Assembly (NCBI GenBank): GCA_000310025.1
Contig: FN649737.1
Coordinates: 2,525,133 to 2,589,132 of the forward strand
Source: Ectocarpus siliculosus
Lineage: Eukaryota > Sar > Phaeophyceae > Ectocarpales > Ectocarpaceae
Direction of reading: 5' to 3'
DNA: 64,000 nt
Positions 23,263 to 34,780 of the stretch are shown here, in pieces. Below the pieces are notes generated by a model. That model saw only the letters and a list, made by a program, of their open reading frames with translations, was not told the DNA's origin and made no database searches. The first letter of the stretch is position 1. Each line of letters begins with the position of its first letter. The position numbers were made by a program, and so were the translations under genes.

Positions 23263-26200
23263 GTGGAATGTTCTTCGCGTGGAGTCCATCTCCTTCCGCT
23301 TGTGGATCCACTCGTACTCTCCGTACTGCGTGTCGAACGTGCCCTCTTGCAGCCAGCGCATCTTGAGAGTGAATCGCGGTCCCAGCTCCTGGTTCGGTTA
23401 TGGACAAAGGCGAGGGGCAGAGTAAGGTCGTATCATGCTTTGAAGTGTGCGTCAATCCACCGCGCTCCTGGTGCGGTGACAGACAAAGCGCGAGGGAAAT
23501 GAGGCCATCTCATACTTCGAAGCATGCGTTATTACACGCGGGTAGATCGCCTCACACAATAAATACCGTACACGACACAAGATAACACACCCCCTCGACC
23601 GATTTTGAAAGCTCGAATTATTAACAGCAGAAAGAGTCGCAGCGCCGAAAACGGGGGCGTTGAATCCGCCTGGTCGAGAGCTCTCCGAAAATGTACTGTT
23701 TCGTTTGTGCATCCTCTTCGTCGTGGCGTAATCGAGCTGTGAAAATCGGTCCACGGGGTGTGTTGTCTTGTGTCGTATACGGTAGGGAGACCGCCCTTGG
23801 GCACAGCATTTGCTGCTCTGCTGCCCTGGTGATCTTTAACCGGGGGTCTCCTGAACTGTCCTAGTGACGGGGGTACCCATGAAATTCACAACCACTTGTG
23901 TGAAAGGGAGCACGTATGAATAGGAAGACTGGACGTCTCTTGCGAGCCGAGTTTCAACTTGTGTGGCACACGTTCGGGATGAGACGCGCACGCACACTGC
24001 TCCCGACTCTGCCTCTCCTCGCGCCCGACACACACGATAATTGACCTTCGAAAAAATTAAAAAGAACAATCTTCCTCTTGTGTGACCCCGGCTGATGCGT
24101 GAGATATGTACACCGAAAGGCGTGGAAACTGGTGCCAGAATAGATGGGGCGAACACACACATAGTAGCAGCCATGGTAAACATGTGCAATTTTTAATCCA
24201 GAGAGTAGCATTGCCTCCTCCATGTTGCCCGCTCACTCACGGGGTCCTATAATAATAGATTATGGTAGCCGTTAGAAGCATTTTGTGTTTCAACGGTACT
24301 GAGACTGACGTCTTTTCGTTGGTCAGCCGGTTAGCGCCGTCGATGCCAATACTAAACACACACACTCACACACACACCAGATCATGGTCATGACCTTTAG
24401 ATTTTTTCTGTTTTCAACCGCACTGAGCCTGACGTCTGTTCATTGATCAGCCAGTGAGCGCGGTCGACGCTACAAATAGTATTAATAACACACGCACCTG
24501 TAGTCTCGCTCTCGTCTTCTTCGTGTCCCCTTCCCCCTTCCCCTCGGCAAAGATGTAGCGGTGAAACCGCACGAAGATGTAATCGCGCTGGTTGTGGAAC
24601 GTCACCACCTGACGCCCGTTGAACTCCGGTTCCTGCGAAAAAACAAAACAAAAACGAATTTAAGAATTACTAATTCATCCTGGACTCTGATCTGTGGATG
24701 GAAATGAAACTGTTTTGTTTCGAAAGGAAAAAAAAAAAAAAAACGAGATTGGCAACAAGCGGTGCGATTGATAACAGCACCGCCAAGCGGTGTTGAAGGG
24801 AAACCGATTTCCAACTTGATCAATCTGCCCCCGGGACCTATTTTGAAGCGGAAACCACCGGCGGCCAGTTGAACCCTGGGCAGTGCGCGCACCCCGAGAG
24901 ACGGTAACAAAAAACAAACCCACGCAGGCCATGCACACACGGTCCTGTTTTCGAGCTCTTAGACCAGTTCGATCAATCGTGCCCTCCGCCTAGGTTAGGT
25001 GCGACAGGATCTCACAAATATGACCATGTGTGGTGCGGTAATTCCCCGGCGCAAAGGTGAAAGTCGCAAGCGCGTTGGTGGAGGTCCAAGGCTTTCGCCG
25101 CCAAACAATGACAAGAACAAAGCACAACAGCCAAAAACAAACGAAAATAGAAAACAGCAGCAACAACAACGAAAATAAGAAAATAGCAGCAACAACAACA
25201 ACGACAAAATACTCACATGCGGAAAAAAAGAACCGAGGAAGCGCCCCACCCTGTGGCCCAGGCGCGTGTTGAAGTTGTTCAGGATGATCTCGGGCTGGTG
25301 CGCCGTTACCTTGCCGTGGTTGAACACCTCGGTGCTCGGGATAACGTTAGATACCTTGAAGAATGCCGTCGGCCCGTGCGGAAGCACCGAGACGATGAGC
25401 CTGAAGATACGCCGAACAAAAACCCGTACCATGTATGGCCACAACAGACACGGGAGAGGGGCGGGGGCGACACAAGAGGGACAAGCTTGAGGGAACGACC
25501 GATCCGAAAAAGGACAAGGGAGAAACAAAGACAAAAACATCGAAAAAAAGAAAAACAAAAAAATGCTTGAGAGCACTCGCGGAACGGCGAGTCCGTGCTC
25601 TGAGAGCACAGAGACAGCGACCAGTCCTTCCACAAAGGGCCAGCTTGAGATCGACCCCACGACCACCCAGAGAAACGGCGGAAAACCTTCGACGGGATTA
25701 GACTCAACGGAAAGCGCAAAGCAATGAATCCGCTCGTCACCAGAGCGAGACAGCGAGTCGCGCAAATCCGTGCCTGCATGGGAATGGGGCTTGGGATTGG
25801 TCGGTCCTTTCGACAAAGGCGTCACAACATTCGTACGGCGCCATGCGATGCTTGGTGAGGCCCCCGACGTGCACAATCATGCTGCTGCAAACGACCCGAC
25901 CCCGCGCCGTTATCGGTTAGCAACAGCTGGCTAGAGGAAGAACGGTAAGGGTATGTATCCCCGCCACTAAGAACGACCACACGTCTCCTGCCACCCTCAC
26001 GCTAGACCCGAGTTTTTTATGCGTTTTTTAAACCCCGATTTGAAGTAAGTCGAGCCGCCGTGGATGCTGATTGGTGGACAATACCGCGCGGATTCAATCG
26101 TAAACCAGATCCAACCCCTCATCAAACGAGAAGAGACGTGCCCAACAGAACAAAAACACAAACCACCAGACACCCGAAGCGTCTGACCACCGCAAGCAGG

Positions 26201-29200
26201 GTAGCTCTAACGCGGACACAGCAGTGCTGCAAGAGGCCCCGCAACATCCTCCCGTCGGCCGTGCCCTCTCCCCTTCCCTACCGGTGGCCTTACACCAGCA
26301 CAACAATTCTCCGACCGCTCTGAGATGATGACGAAACCTTGGGATACACAGCGAGTGGTTGGGCTAGGGCTGGGAGCGAGGCTGTGGTCGGGATGCTCCC
26401 CCGACTTACCCGTTGCAAATCTTGAGCCTCTCGGAGATGACGAACAGGTGGGTGAACTTCTTGTTGTCGGCCCACTGGCAGATCTGCTTCACCGTGAACG
26501 ACTCTGCGGGGGGGGGGGGGGGGGGGGGGGGCCAAACCCCCCCCCCAAATTTCCCAAAGGGGGGGGGGGGGTTGGGTTTGGAAAAAAAACCCCCACCCCC
26601 CCCCGGGAAAAAGGAATTTTAAAGGGGAAAAAGGTTTGGGGGGGGAAAAAACGCCGGCCCCCCGGGGCACCCCCATTTTGGTTTTTAATTGGGCCCTTAA
26701 AAAAAAAACTTTTTTCCAAAAAAAGGGGGGGATTTTAAGGGGGGGGCCAAAAAAAAGTTTCTGGGGGGGCCCCCAAAAAGGGGAAAACCAAAAAAAGGGG
26801 GGGGGCCTGGGGCCNNNNNNNNNNNNNNNNNNNNNNNNNNNNNNNNNNNNNNNNNNNNNNNNNNNNNNNNNNNNNNNNNNNNNNNNNNNNNNNNNNNNNN
26901 NNNNNNNNNNNNNNATTACAAGGTCCGGAGCTCACGCTCGGGACATTTAGAAAGCATGCTGGATTCAGTCATCTTCATCCTCATCGTCTTCCTCATCCTC
27001 CCCACTTTCCTCATCATCTTCATCATTCAGAGCAGATTTTGACTCTTCATCTTCATCATCATTATCATTCGTACTTTCCTGTTTTTTATTGTATGTTGTC
27101 ATAAGCTTCTCATAATCTGACTTCATTTGTGCTGCTTTAGCTTCATATGGAGATTTCTCCGTGGCAGACAATGATTTCCACTTCGCACCTCCTGCTTTTC
27201 CAACAGCTGAAACAGCTTTCACGTTGGGGTGCTCTTGCTTGGGGGGGGGCGTTGGGATTGCGACAACGACCCACACGCGTCCTCGGTCAGCAGCGACTTG
27301 AGAGGGTAGATAGGCTTGGGTGTGGACTAAGCGTCGGCGCGTCGTGACAGCAGCAGTCATGGTTTCGATCGTGACCATGACGAAGAAACTCTTTCACGAA
27401 AAGAGGGTGTGAGTTGACAGGGTGGGCCAAGAGGATGCTTCAGGAGGCTGCCACAAGACTGGGAATACCAAGCAAAGGCGGGGCGACCTGGTCGACACAA
27501 GGCAACAGTGACAGGTTCAGTGAAAACCAATACCATTACGGCAGCAAAAAGCAGCGCCAATAAAAGCAAAACAGGACATGGAAAGACAAAGACGAGCTGA
27601 AAAAAACGAGCCTTTGAAGGATGCAGAAAACTAGCTGCCAGGGGTACAGCCATCGCTCCTGCTCGGCACAAGAGGTCTTGCGCAACGATCGACGTTGCAG
27701 TGGACGGATCGTAGCGTGGAACCAACGTGCAACCGACCAACCACGACCAAAAAACAACCAGGTTATATCTCGAACGGGTATAGTCTTTCTGTGGGGTTAT
27801 GTTTACTTTCTAAAAAACAACCAAGAATAAATAAGACGCCACTTGACGCAATGCAGATAAAAGCCACACGAGCACCACACTCACTGCGAGGGTAGAAGAA
27901 GGCGTTCGGTATCATGCGCATGAGGTCCTGCACGAAGTGGAACAGGTTCCCCGATGGTCTCGGCCTCGTCGTGATCATGATCTTCGGTGTCTGCGAGACG
28001 GAGGAGGAGAAAACCGGATGACGGACGAAAGCGGGCGGGATGAATCGAGCGGACTGGCGAGGGAGACGGATGACGCTAACGGACCAAACCACGCAGTTAA
28101 ACCTTCCCGCGCATAAACACCTCGAGCGAGGCCTGGGCACCATAGCTAGTTGAGGCGCATCGTCATACGAAAATAACAACTCAGTCGTCCGTCGGACACC
28201 AGCAACGGGAAGCCGGAAAACGGGGGTAAGCCGCAACTTCAGCGGTAAGCTGGGGGTCCCGCACCCCCTCCCCACACCTAACAAAAGCTCGGTAGAAGCG
28301 CGAGCATTATTTTTTGCCTGTGTACCAATAGCCGGCTACGTGCTGTGCGCTGCCATCCTAGCAGCTCTTCCTATTCGTACCGACATCTTCCTTTTTATCA
28401 TATCGACAGCAAATCCATTGCGCACTTCCTGAAACCGCTCATCCTTTCACCACCACCACCATATCTCCCAAAGCCTCCGCTTCAGAACACTACCCGCCCC
28501 GGTGGTCTAGTGGGTATCCTCGCAGCCTACTAAGGGCCAGGTCATGGGTTCGAGTCCGAGCATAGTGGGTTTTCCTCTCTAAATAAAGCCTGGTCTAAGT
28601 TGGAAGCGACGCGCTGCAAAGCTCGTTGTTAGTAAACTGGTTGACTTCATTGTCGACATCGACTTAACCGTCGCGAGGGAAGGGATTGCTGTAATTTTCT
28701 CGCGATAAAAATATCTCAGGCAGGCACCGCAGGAGGTAGGTGGGGACAAAAGAATATAAAAAGAAGAAAAAAAAAAAACGGCGTGGGTACCCCCTCTCGT
28801 GTGACCCCGGACGGTGCGTCTAGCTAGTTGTAGTGTGCCAAGTACGCTGAGACGTGTAAGTGCACATACGCGGCAAACGTGTAGTTTGCACCGAAGAGGA
28901 GTAAGCAGGCGGCGCCAGAGATGGGACGAAAAAAAAAAAATACAGGACACGTGTTGCGCGCTGTACCGGGCAATCCGGCCGACTCACTGCCTACGTGGAG
29001 GTCTTGCTCCTTGTTTACATCAAACGCGGAACGACACACACGCCTTATTGTTGCTTTCAACTGCACAGAGACTGACGGTTTTTCATTGGTTGGTACGGTC
29101 GATGCTATCTACCAATAAAAACACACGCACAAACACACCTGTTCGTTGCTGAAGAACCTCGCGAACTCATCCTCCGCCTCATCCCTGAACACCTCGTCGT

Positions 29201-31801
29201 CGGCTGGCTTGACCACCGTCCGGTCTGGATCTCGAGTGCTCTCGAGGGTCTTGGGCTTCTGCTTGGGAGGCGCTTCCTGCGGGGACCCAGCAGAGAAGAC
29301 CGCGCGGGGGGTGGGTGTACTCTTATGTCTTGCATGCCTTGGCGGTTAGACCATTGACCTCGCATCCTCGAGATGACGAGCTTCGGGGGGGGGGGGAGGG
29401 CAATATCCGCATCAGAGGGTGGGGAGGAAGACACTCGTTGCGGACATCTTTGAAGTCAACATCCAAAGGCGAAGTCGCAGTTTCGGAGAATGAGCCCGTT
29501 GCCGAGAAAAACCTCTACAGTCGTGGATCCGTTATAAGAGGGTGGTGTGACAGCGGATCTCTGCCCTCTTGTATCGGAGCCCCCTCTTGTATCGGTAAAA
29601 GAGGGTTACCCTCTTGTATGAGGGTGCTCCACAGTAGGGTACCCTCTTGTAAAGGGAAAATCGGGAAATCTCGAGCAACAAAGGCAGTTGACTACGGCAC
29701 AGCGTACCAGTATGCCGTGTAGGTGTGTCAGCATGTATGTGTGGTGGACTGTAAAGCACGTGTGGTGGGCTGATTGCGAATTCACACGCCCAAAGCAAGC
29801 CGGGTGATTGTGATCGTATTGCAACGCTGTCCGTTTTGTATTTAATTCGTTCATGGAGTGGGAACATCTGCACAGAATAATTGCCTCGCAGCCAAGTTGA
29901 CGCAGCCATTGATACTTTGAGGTAAAGTACATGTTCATGGATGCATTTGAAACGCATAGTCTACGGGGTCGAACAACATGTTACAATTCCTCGACAACTC
30001 TCCGACCATGAGAAACTAACTTCATGTACAAAGGCTAGGAAATGTTGTATTGCACCAACAAACGGTCTACCTCCCCCTGGCTCCTGGCGCACACCAACAT
30101 ACGTATTTTGCCCACATTTATTTAGAGAAGAACTTCTTAAGGCTTGCGCTGCAGGTTTTGAACCGTATGCTGAAAGGAACGAGATTCTAGCCTAGCACAA
30201 ACAGCCCCCTGCTTCTACTTGGCGCCGCGATGTGTGTGTGTTCGTGTGTGTTTTTTTTTATTCTTAGCATCGACCGCTCTAACCAGCTGACCAATGAAAA
30301 CACGTTAGTCTCAGTGCGGCCATGGTCTGGGACCCCACGAGGGGGCGCTATGGGGGAGGCTAAGCTACTCTCCAGATTAAAGATAGAGACGGTAGCAATA
30401 CAAGATAGCTGCACGTGTTTACCCAAGGCTGATACTTTGCACATGTGCTCGTTTCGGAGTGCTTTCATCATCTTTGCACCATCCCCCTTGCATTTGTCAA
30501 CATTTTCACCAAAATACCACTATTCTTTGGCAGCTCCTCTCAGGTCATTTCCTGCGGCGTTTTTGTGAGGAAGGTGCGTTTGAGTGTGAGTGAAAGGCCG
30601 GGGGAGCCACACCGGCGACAATCCCTCACTTACAAGCCCCCCCAATAGTGCGGTAAACCCCCTCTATAGTGGGGTGACCCCACAATAAAGGGCCCGGTGT
30701 CTGTATAAGAGGGTAACCCTACTCTAGCGAGTCGAGTCCGTGACAACCGATTTCGACCCTCTTATATCGGAGCCCCCTCTTGTAAGGTACCCTCTAATAA
30801 CGAAGCCACGACTGCTGTACTTGGAAAACAGCGCGGGGGGGGGTGCTCACGATACCAGGACAGACTCAAACGCCCCGGTCCGCCCTTGCTTGTTTGTACA
30901 CAACGGGTCGGCTGCTGAACAATGCGCGCTAGATGTGCAATGACGTGGAATGCTGCTTTTTCTAGGTGTGGTAGCTTTTTGACTCTACCTCGACGGGGAG
31001 TTTAACAGACATGCGGCGTGAACCTGCTGCATCTACGCCCATGGGCATCTCAGGCACCACTGCAGCAGAACGTGTTGCGCACCGTTCTGCTGCCTAGCCA
31101 CGCACATTTGCTGCACCTGGTACAAAGGTATGCTGCTGCTGCTGCTGTTGCTACTGCTGCTGTGCCCCGGCTCTAAACTAGCTACGGCGAAAGCACCATA
31201 ATATGGCCATCGTTCGGGGTTTATCTTTTAGACACCGGTACCAAAGTTTCTTTCAACTCACATGAGTTTGTCTCTATCATGACACCTTCCCACCGAAATA
31301 ACAAAACTAACGATGTGGAAGCAGGTGGAAGCCTTGGTTTGGCACCTGCACCCGTCGCAAGAATGCACCTACACAACGAACGGCACCTAACTGCGCACAC
31401 AGAATCTACTATTTAGTCTTGGCACCGCTAACCACGGCCCAGGCCAACACTTTTCAACCACAAGCCGGCTACTGGAATAACTAGCCCGTGTGCCAAGCGG
31501 TAGGTCGGACTTGTTATACGACGGCGACCTGCAGCGTATTGGATGCCACCAGATATTTGCTACAGCAGTAGAGACCAGCCACCATCAAGGCAGGCGCCGG
31601 CAGTACCACAGACCGCATACACCGCGCGGTTGACCACACGCCTAAACACGAGATCACACCACCCACCTCCCCAAGCTCCTGGGCCTCCCTCTCTCGTCTT
31701 CTCCGTCGGTCCTTCTGCTCCGCCTTCTTGTTTCCTTTCTGCTTGCGGTAGAGCTCCGTCCTCTTGGCTTTGTTGCCGATATGCCCTAGGCTTGTCTTCA
31801 T
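23257..31801 (-). CDS. RPF1: Ribosome production factor 1 (Brix domain)
   Basis: Nucleolar Brix-domain protein of 60S subunit assembly that helps mature 27S pre-rRNA. Seven minus-strand exons: 31801-31667, 29276-29139, 27990-27885, 26503-26410, 25400-25217, 24632-24498 and 23388-23257. All are GT-AG and in phase, giving 307 residues (the human protein is near 349, with a longer N-terminus). A basic Lys/Arg N-terminus is followed by [16 protein letters not shown], then the Brix core ([85 protein letters not shown]). The C-terminus [18 protein letters not shown] is typical of RPF1 rather than IMP4, RPF2 or SSF1. Start: 31801 is the Met directly before the conserved basic region. Intron 3 contains a 100-N gap and a foreign-looking HMGB fragment; introns 2 and 6 begin with a family D repeat. 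Confidence 0.92.
23566..23782. mobile_element. MITE family A, 217-bp copy
   Basis: TA flanks both ends (23564-23565 and 23783-23784). The terminal inverted repeats start CCGTACACGACACAAGATA and continue with an ACCGATTTTGAAAGCTCGA block for about 45 bp. The middle is GC-balanced, non-coding sequence. It fits a Tc1/mariner-type MITE and lies in RPF1 intron 6. Confidence 0.88.
24271..24497 (-). repeat. Two tandem family D repeats at the start of RPF1 intron 6
   Basis: Units at 24271-24379 and 24405-24497. In gene orientation each starts with a GT-rich tract, then GCRTCGACSGCGCTMACYGG, CTGACCAACGAAAA, GACGTCAGTCTCAGT and a GTTGAAAACA end. The second unit begins exactly at the donor of RPF1 exon 6. 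Confidence 0.75.
26510..26914. other. Assembly gap (100 N) with unreliable flank
   Basis: N run at 26815-26914. The preceding 300 bases (26510-26814) are inflated homopolymer runs of G, C and A with no biological pattern, like the end of a poor sequencing read. The adjoining RPF1 exon 4 (from 26503) is intact. Confidence 0.9.
26915..27240 (-). pseudogene. HMGB-type chromatin protein, 3' fragment, plant-like, probably foreign to the locus
   Basis: The minus strand reads [20 protein letters not shown], then [20 protein letters not shown] and [11 protein letters not shown], then a long acidic Asp/Glu tail and a stop at 26965. This is the second half of an HMG box with the acidic tail of HMGB proteins, closest by eye to land-plant HMGB. 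The reading frame is uninterrupted although plant HMGB genes carry introns here. The piece is AT-richer than its surroundings. Homology stops abruptly near 27240 at a run of G, and an N gap bounds the other end. It lies in RPF1 intron 3. A cDNA or plant contaminant joined at the gap is likelier than a native gene; a retrocopy is the alternative. Confidence 0.7.
28496..28568 (+). repeat. tRNA-like sequence with intact Pol III boxes (possible SINE head)
   Basis: A box TGGTCTAGTGG at 28503-28513 and B box GGTTCGAGTCC at 28547-28557 both match consensus, at tRNA-like spacing. The acceptor arm (GCCCCGG against ATAGTGG) and the T stem do not pair, so it is not a functional tRNA. It could be the head of a SINE. 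It lies in RPF1 intron 2. Confidence 0.55.
29048..29138 (-). repeat. Family D repeat at the start of RPF1 intron 2
   Basis: In gene orientation it starts with the donor GTGTGTTTGTGCGTGTG. It continues with TTTTTATTGGTAGATAGCAT, CGACCGTACCAACCAATGAA and GTCAGTCTCTGTGCAGTTGA, the same order as the copies at 24271-24497. Confidence 0.7.
29310..29395 (-). repeat. Family C tail in RPF1 intron 1
   Basis: The minus strand reads GCGAGGTCAATGGTCTAACC, a GGCATGC block, GAGTACACCC and a C run. Confidence 0.55.
29530..29665. repeat. Irregular CCCTCTTGTA repeat cluster
   Basis: Repeated ACCCTCTTGTA / CCCCCTCTTGTATCGG words mixed with their complement (AAGAGGG). A similar cluster lies at 30640-30805. Both are in RPF1 intron 1. 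Confidence 0.55.
30229..30327 (+). repeat. Family D repeat, opposite orientation
   Basis: A GT-rich tract, then GCATCGACCGCTCTAACCAG, CTGACCAATGAAAACACG and TTAGTCTCAGTGCGG. It lies inside RPF1 intron 1 on the strand opposite to the gene and away from any splice site. Confidence 0.7.
30640..30805. repeat. Second CCCTCTTGTA repeat cluster
   Basis: Holds CCCTCTTATATCGGAGCCCC and TATAAGAGGGTAACCC words like those at 29530-29665. Confidence 0.5.
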
Positions 31802-32287
31802 CCTTTCTTGGCCCCCCTTGTTTTCTCTTAGCTCCCCCTTGGCACCCGTTCGATGGTGGCTACGTGCCTGCGTGCCTACCTCGCTGTTCGGTTTACGACG
31901 CAGCAGCAATTGAAGTGCTATGTCGGCGGTCGGTGACTGGCCGTGAAGCGCCGCGATGCCGCGATCAGCGATCCGGGTTTGGGGTTTGGTTCGGGGAGTT
32001 GCACCGCATTTCGGTTCGCCCGACAGTCCTGTGGTTAGCACCGCATCTGCATCTGTCCTGAGAAGCCTGACCTGCTGTTGTGCAAACGACAACGCACACC
32101 ATTTGTCCATGCGCGGACGAGAGAGCCCGTTTCAAGATCATCACGGTGGAGCTATCACACCGTGATTGAGAGTAGTCGGACGACAACTTTACGGTGTACT
32201 CCTATACAGCAAACACAAAGCGCGCCGCGTCGCGCTGCTCTTTTCTTGTTGTCCGTATCATCGCAATCCTTGCAACTCGTACGCAAC
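31802..32287. promoter_or_regulatory. Divergent spacer, RPF1 and serine racemase
   Basis: 486 bp between two start codons facing apart, so both promoters should be here or overlap the 5' untranslated regions. No TATA box or other named element is convincing. Confidence 0.45.
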
Positions 32288-34780
32288 ATGGAAGAGGCTT
32301 CTCATGAGCCCTCTGCGGAGCCGGAAGCAGTATCCATCGCCGGAATAAGGCAGGCAGCAGCCCGGATCGGGCCGCATGTGCACTACACGCCCGTCATGAC
32401 ATGCCGCGCCCTCGATGAGATGAGCGGGGGCCGCGAGGTGTTCTTGAAGTGTGAGCTCTTCCAGAAGACGGGTTCCTTCAAGGCCCGCGGCGCTTGCAAC
32501 GCGGTGCTGCTTACTCCGCCAGAGTGCCGCGACATTGTGACACACAGCAGCGGAAACCATGCCCAGGTATTCTGTAGGCTGCGCGTGGTGCCCCCCGCTG
32601 CCGCTTGTGTTTGTTTGACATGTCAGGTAGGTATAGAGCACTCTAAAACTCTAAAACGGTTGCTTGGCCGTTGATTGAGCTTGTGCCAGCGCCCAATACG
32701 TGCCCGTGTTCGGTTCGATACGTGACTGCTGTCACACGCAAGTCCAGGCAACCTCCACAACCGCAGTACGCACTAAAAACAAAACGCCTATCGTTTTGCC
32801 ATCTCGACCATAACCACAGGCGCTCGCGTGGGCAGCCAGCGTGAAAGGAGTCAACGCTCACATCGTGATGCCGCACAACTCCATGGCCGTCAAAGTCGCC
32901 GCGGTCCGAGACTACGGCGCCAGCATCACCCTCTGCGAGAACACGAAGAGCGGCAGAGAGACCACCGCGGCGGCCGTCGTATCTGGACACCCCCTGTCCA
33001 CCCTCATACACCCCTACAATGACCCCAGGGTCCAGTGCGGGTAGGTGGGTTGGGGAGCTTTACACCCCGATAGTCTGATGCATGAACGCTGGTTGGCAGT
33101 CCCTTTGCGGTGTATTGGAATCAAGTCTGGATTGGTTGTCTTTGGCTGTCGCCTTGCCAAATCCCCCCCCCACCATCCTCTCTTTTTGAACGCTCGCCTT
33201 TTCTTTTTTTATCCGCTAGGCAAGGTACGGTTGGGCTGGAGCTAGTCCAGCAGGTGAAGGAACAGACGGGAGGCGCTGGTCTCGACGCGGTTGTGGTGCC
33301 CGTAGGCGGAGGAGGACTTATCACCGGGGTGGCGACAGCCGTCAAAGCCCTCTGCCCCGGCATTCGCGTCATCGGCGCGGAGCCGTCGAAGGCCGCAGAC
33401 GCGTTTAGGTCTAAACAGGTATATTCTATATTTACGCACTTCAGCTTGCCAATCGGAGTGAGTGACTCTTTTCTAGTGACGATGTCATCCCAGGCCCGAG
33501 ATTGTGTCTGGCCGATTGACCGTGGAGAACACCCACCGCTACCCAAGGGTCTTCCCCGTCATCTCCAAAAACATACACCGCAAGGTTTTTTACCAATCAG
33601 ATAGCGCATGGAGTGCACACCGACCGCCCTGTCACGGGGCTTTTCGTTTGTTTTGTCGATCCTGTGGGCCATGATAGTTTTCAGCAATTTCGCGCCGCGC
33701 TTGTGTATGCGAAGATTTCAAGATTCCTACCGTGAACTACAGCTGCAGATGCCGCACCATCACTTTGAGACAGCACCCCCGAGTGTGTAGAGAGACAGCA
33801 TCGTGGTGTTTGCTTTTGTCTTCTGGAACAGAGCGGCAGCTTGCAGGGACACGACTGCGAGGGGATGCCAGACACGATCGCCGATGGTCTCCGTACGACA
33901 CTCGGGAGCACGACGTGGCCAGTCGTCAGGTGCAGTAACCCCAACCCTTGTAGCCCTGCCGCACCACAAACAGTATCCAATGACGCTTTCCACTCTGGCG
34001 GATTGCCTCGGACACACACATCAACCACAGGCATTTAGTTCCAAACGCTAGTTCAGAAAAATCAAAGGGCAATGCGGCAAGTTTTTTGTTAATCGAGAGC
34101 TTTTTTCGTCCCTGATCCAGAAGGGTTTGAGCAACGGCGTTTATCGACAGGTCGATTTCAAAGGGATCAGCTCGAGTCGCAGGGTATGGGGCCTCGATAG
34201 ACTAGACGGGTTGGGAAAATCACTGTATGCTCATAAATCTCCTATGTTAATACGTACTTCGAGGTCGTGCTGGGTGCCAACGGGTGTACCCTCAATGTGT
34301 GTACCCTCAATGGGTGTACCCTCGATGGGTGTACCCTCAATGGGTGTACCCTCAATGGGTGTATCCTCAACGGGTGTGTCCTCAATGGGTGTTCCCCCAA
34401 ATGGGAGTAACCTCGATGGGTGTACCGTTAACCGGTGTACCCCAGGTTTCTTGCAACAGTGGGACCGTACTCGAGAAACATTTTCTCTCGTCCTCACGAC
34501 ATTTTTTCGGCATCTCCCGCATTGCCACAGAGATTCGGTCGACGAGATAGTCACCGTGTCAGAGGAGGAGATCCGGCTGTGGATGCGAGTGGTCTACGAA
34601 CGAATGAAGCTGGTCATCGAGCCGAGCGCCGCTGTCGGGGTGGCAGCGTTGATGTCGCCGCGAGTGCGAGGCATGCCTCAAGACGTGAAAAGAGTTGGGG
34701 TGGTGCTGTGCGGCGGCAACGTGGACGTGACGCTGTTGCAAGACCTTCTGGCGGGAGACGGTAATCCCCTACCGGTTTAG
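32288..34780 (+). CDS. Serine racemase / threonine dehydratase-type PLP enzyme
   Basis: Five exons: 32288-32566, 32820-33040, 33220-33418, 33847-33929 and 34531-34780. All are GT-AG and in phase, giving 343 residues (human serine racemase is 340). Fold type II PLP enzyme. Lys65 in GSFKARGA is the Schiff-base lysine. Ser87-Ser88 in HSSGNHAQ includes the second catalytic base of eukaryotic serine racemases. PVGGGG is the PLP phosphate loop. The C-terminus ends [17 protein letters not shown] and VVLCGGNVD, as in serine racemase, with no ACT regulatory domain, so it is not the biosynthetic IlvA type. It may racemise serine and also eliminate water from serine or threonine. The presence of Ser88 favours racemase activity, but this is inference. 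There is no clear targeting peptide. A 15-bp repeat array lies in the last intron. Confidence 0.9.
34280..34443 (+). repeat. 15-bp tandem repeat
   Basis: About eleven units of ATGGGTGTACCCTCA with small changes, in the last intron of the serine racemase gene. It creates an artificial open frame that joins the last exon. Confidence 0.9.

Noticed and set aside
25000-25870. 293-codon minus-strand frame around RPF1 exon 5
   Set aside because: Only 25400-25217 matches the Brix family; the Phe/Ser/Leu-rich remainder is intron read-through.
28496-28568. Functional tRNA gene
   Set aside because: The A and B boxes are perfect but the acceptor and T stems do not pair, so it is listed only as tRNA-like.
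34127-34530. N-terminal part of a 217-codon frame running into the last serine racemase exon (repeated GVPSM units)
   Set aside because: It is the translation of a 15-bp tandem repeat inside the intron; the exon begins at 34531 after GCCACAG and phase agrees with exon 4.
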